Positions 5,613 through 6,090 of a stretch of 6,090 nucleotides of DNA are shown in pieces; the first letter of the stretch is position 1, and the number at the start of each line of letters is the position of its first letter. The notes below the pieces were generated by a model, which saw nothing but the letters and a program-made list of their open reading frames with translations, was not told the origin of the DNA and ran no database searches. Where the stretch lies: NCBI GenBank assembly GCA_045660545.1, contig JAZREA010000011.1, forward strand, positions 1-6,090. Direction: 5' to 3'. A program made the translations under genes and the position numbers. The DNA is from JAZREA01 sp045660545 (lineage in GTDB: Bacteria > Bacillota > Clostridia > Monoglobales > Firm-18).

Positions 5613-5652
5613 CCCTCGTTTTGAATATAAAACGAGGGTGTTTTGTTGTTTT
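5613..5652 (+). terminator. Rho-independent terminator of thrS
   Basis: A perfect 10-bp stem CCCTCGTTTT/AAAACGAGGG (5613-5622 with 5629-5638) has a six-base loop and is followed by TG and a T-rich tract (5641-5652). It lies 15 bases after the thrS stop codon. Confidence 0.9.
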
Positions 5653-5660
5653 CATTATGT

Positions 5661-5701
5661 ATATAAAAGAAAAAGAAGACTGTTTTAAAAACAGTCTTCT
5701 T
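5661..5701 (-). terminator. Rho-independent terminator of the rRNA operon
   Basis: A perfect 14-bp inverted repeat, AAGAAGACTGTTTT (5673-5686) with AAAACAGTCTTCTT (5688-5701), is followed on the minus strand by a T-rich run (5672-5661). It lies eight bases past the 5S 3' end. It is nearly symmetric and could also stop plus-strand read-through from thrS. Confidence 0.85.
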
Positions 5702-5708
5702 CGTTTGT

Positions 5709-5824
5709 TCCGGCAACGTCCTATTCTCCCGGGCAGTCTCCCGCCAAGTACCTTCAGCGCTGAAGAGCTTAACTTCTGTGTTCGGAATGGGTACAGGTGG
5801 ATCCTCTTCGCTATTGCCACCGGA
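5709..5824 (-). rRNA. rrf: 5S ribosomal RNA
   Basis: Read on the minus strand, this contains the universal 5S core CCCATTCCGAACACAGAAG, then TTAAGCTCTTCAGCGC and GGTACTTGGCGGGAGACTGC. The terminal stem pairs the 5' TCCGGTGGC (5824-5816) with the 3' GTTGCCGGA (5717-5709), with G-U pairs allowed. The length of about 116 nt is normal. It is the last gene of a leftward rRNA operon, with a terminator right after it. Ends are placed by the stem and may be off by one or two bases. Confidence 0.97.
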
Positions 5825-5905
5825 TTTTTTAGAGTCTATCAACTCAACAATGCAAAAAATCTCGTTCTCACTCTCTAATTCGTTTCGCGTTCCTCTTTCT
5901 TTTGA
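5825..5905 (-). other. 23S-5S internal transcribed spacer
   Basis: About 80 bases separate the two rRNAs. I see no tRNA or reading frame of note here; it is AT-rich processing spacer. Its edges follow from the 23S and 5S end assignments. Confidence 0.85.
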
Positions 5906-6090
5906 GGTCAAGTCCTCGACCTATTAGTATCAATCAGCTTAATGTGTCGCCACACTTACACCTTTGACCTATCAACCACATAGTCTACGTGGGGTCTTAC
6001 TTGCTTTCGCAATGGGAAATCTTATCTTGAGGGGGGCTTCACGCTTAGATGCCTTCAGCGTTTATCCCGTCCGTACTTGGCTACCCAGCT
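5906..6090 (-). rRNA. rrl: 23S ribosomal RNA, 3' end only (rest beyond window)
   Basis: On the minus strand this is the end of domain VI. It contains GCTGGGTAGCCAAGTACGGA, CGGGATAAACGCTGAAGGCA, TCTAAGCGTGAAGCC and CAAGATAAGATTTCCC, and near the 3' end GATACTAATAGGTCGAGGAC. The 3' end is placed at the TTGACC that normally pairs with the 23S 5' end, a few bases uncertain. Roughly the last 185 nt are in the window; the body and any 16S lie to the right. The operon converges on thrS. Confidence 0.97.

Noticed and set aside
5825..5905. A tRNA in the 23S-5S spacer
   Set aside because: No cloverleaf arms or T-loop TTCRA consensus on either strand.
5566..5911. Open frames on both strands at 5566-5911
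   Set aside because: They run through the terminators, 5S rRNA and spacer; their translations are only rRNA read as protein.

Overview
The window looks like ordinary chromosomal housekeeping DNA from a low-to-medium GC, spore-forming-type Clostridia (Firmicutes). The evidence is a SigH-family (Spo0H) sigma factor, near-consensus TTGACA/TATAAT promoters, strong Shine-Dalgarno sequences, a T-box leader in front of thrS, and Firmicutes-like tRNA, 5S and 23S sequences. I cannot fix the genus; an Oscillospirales or Lachnospirales relative is a guess.

Left part (1-1329), all transcribed leftward. From right to left: a consensus promoter (1300-1329), sigH (652-1266), a small double zinc-ribbon protein (302-583) and a strong intrinsic terminator (249-284). 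Just past it, a second consensus promoter (209-237) drives tRNA-Gly(UCC) (99-172) and tRNA-Arg(UCU) (1-59, cut by the window edge).

Centre (1330-3543), transcribed rightward. A 261-bp divergent intergenic region separates sigH from galK. It holds two candidate galK promoters, a cre-like site and two 24-bp inverted repeats of related sequence whose centres are 87 bp apart. galK (galactokinase, TTG start) is followed after 12 bp by uppP (undecaprenyl-diphosphatase). No terminator follows uppP.

Right part (3544-5702), transcribed rightward. A consensus promoter starting six bases after the uppP stop drives a complete T-box riboswitch with a threonine (ACC) specifier, antiterminator and terminator. 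It controls thrS, whose product is a short threonyl-tRNA synthetase of 584 residues without a complete N-terminal TGS domain. A terminator follows thrS.

Right edge (5665-6090), transcribed leftward: the end of an rRNA operon, with the 3' end of 23S rRNA, a tRNA-free spacer, 5S rRNA and a terminator, convergent with thrS.

Functionally this is a patchwork: translation (tRNAs, rRNA, thrS), early sporulation/stationary-phase transcription (sigH), sugar entry into metabolism (galK) and recycling of the cell-wall lipid carrier (uppP). I see no mobile element, CRISPR array, phage gene or defence system. The most interesting points are the TGS-less ThrRS, the T-box doubling as the only evident terminator of the galK-uppP transcript, and the possible two-operator arrangement upstream of galK.
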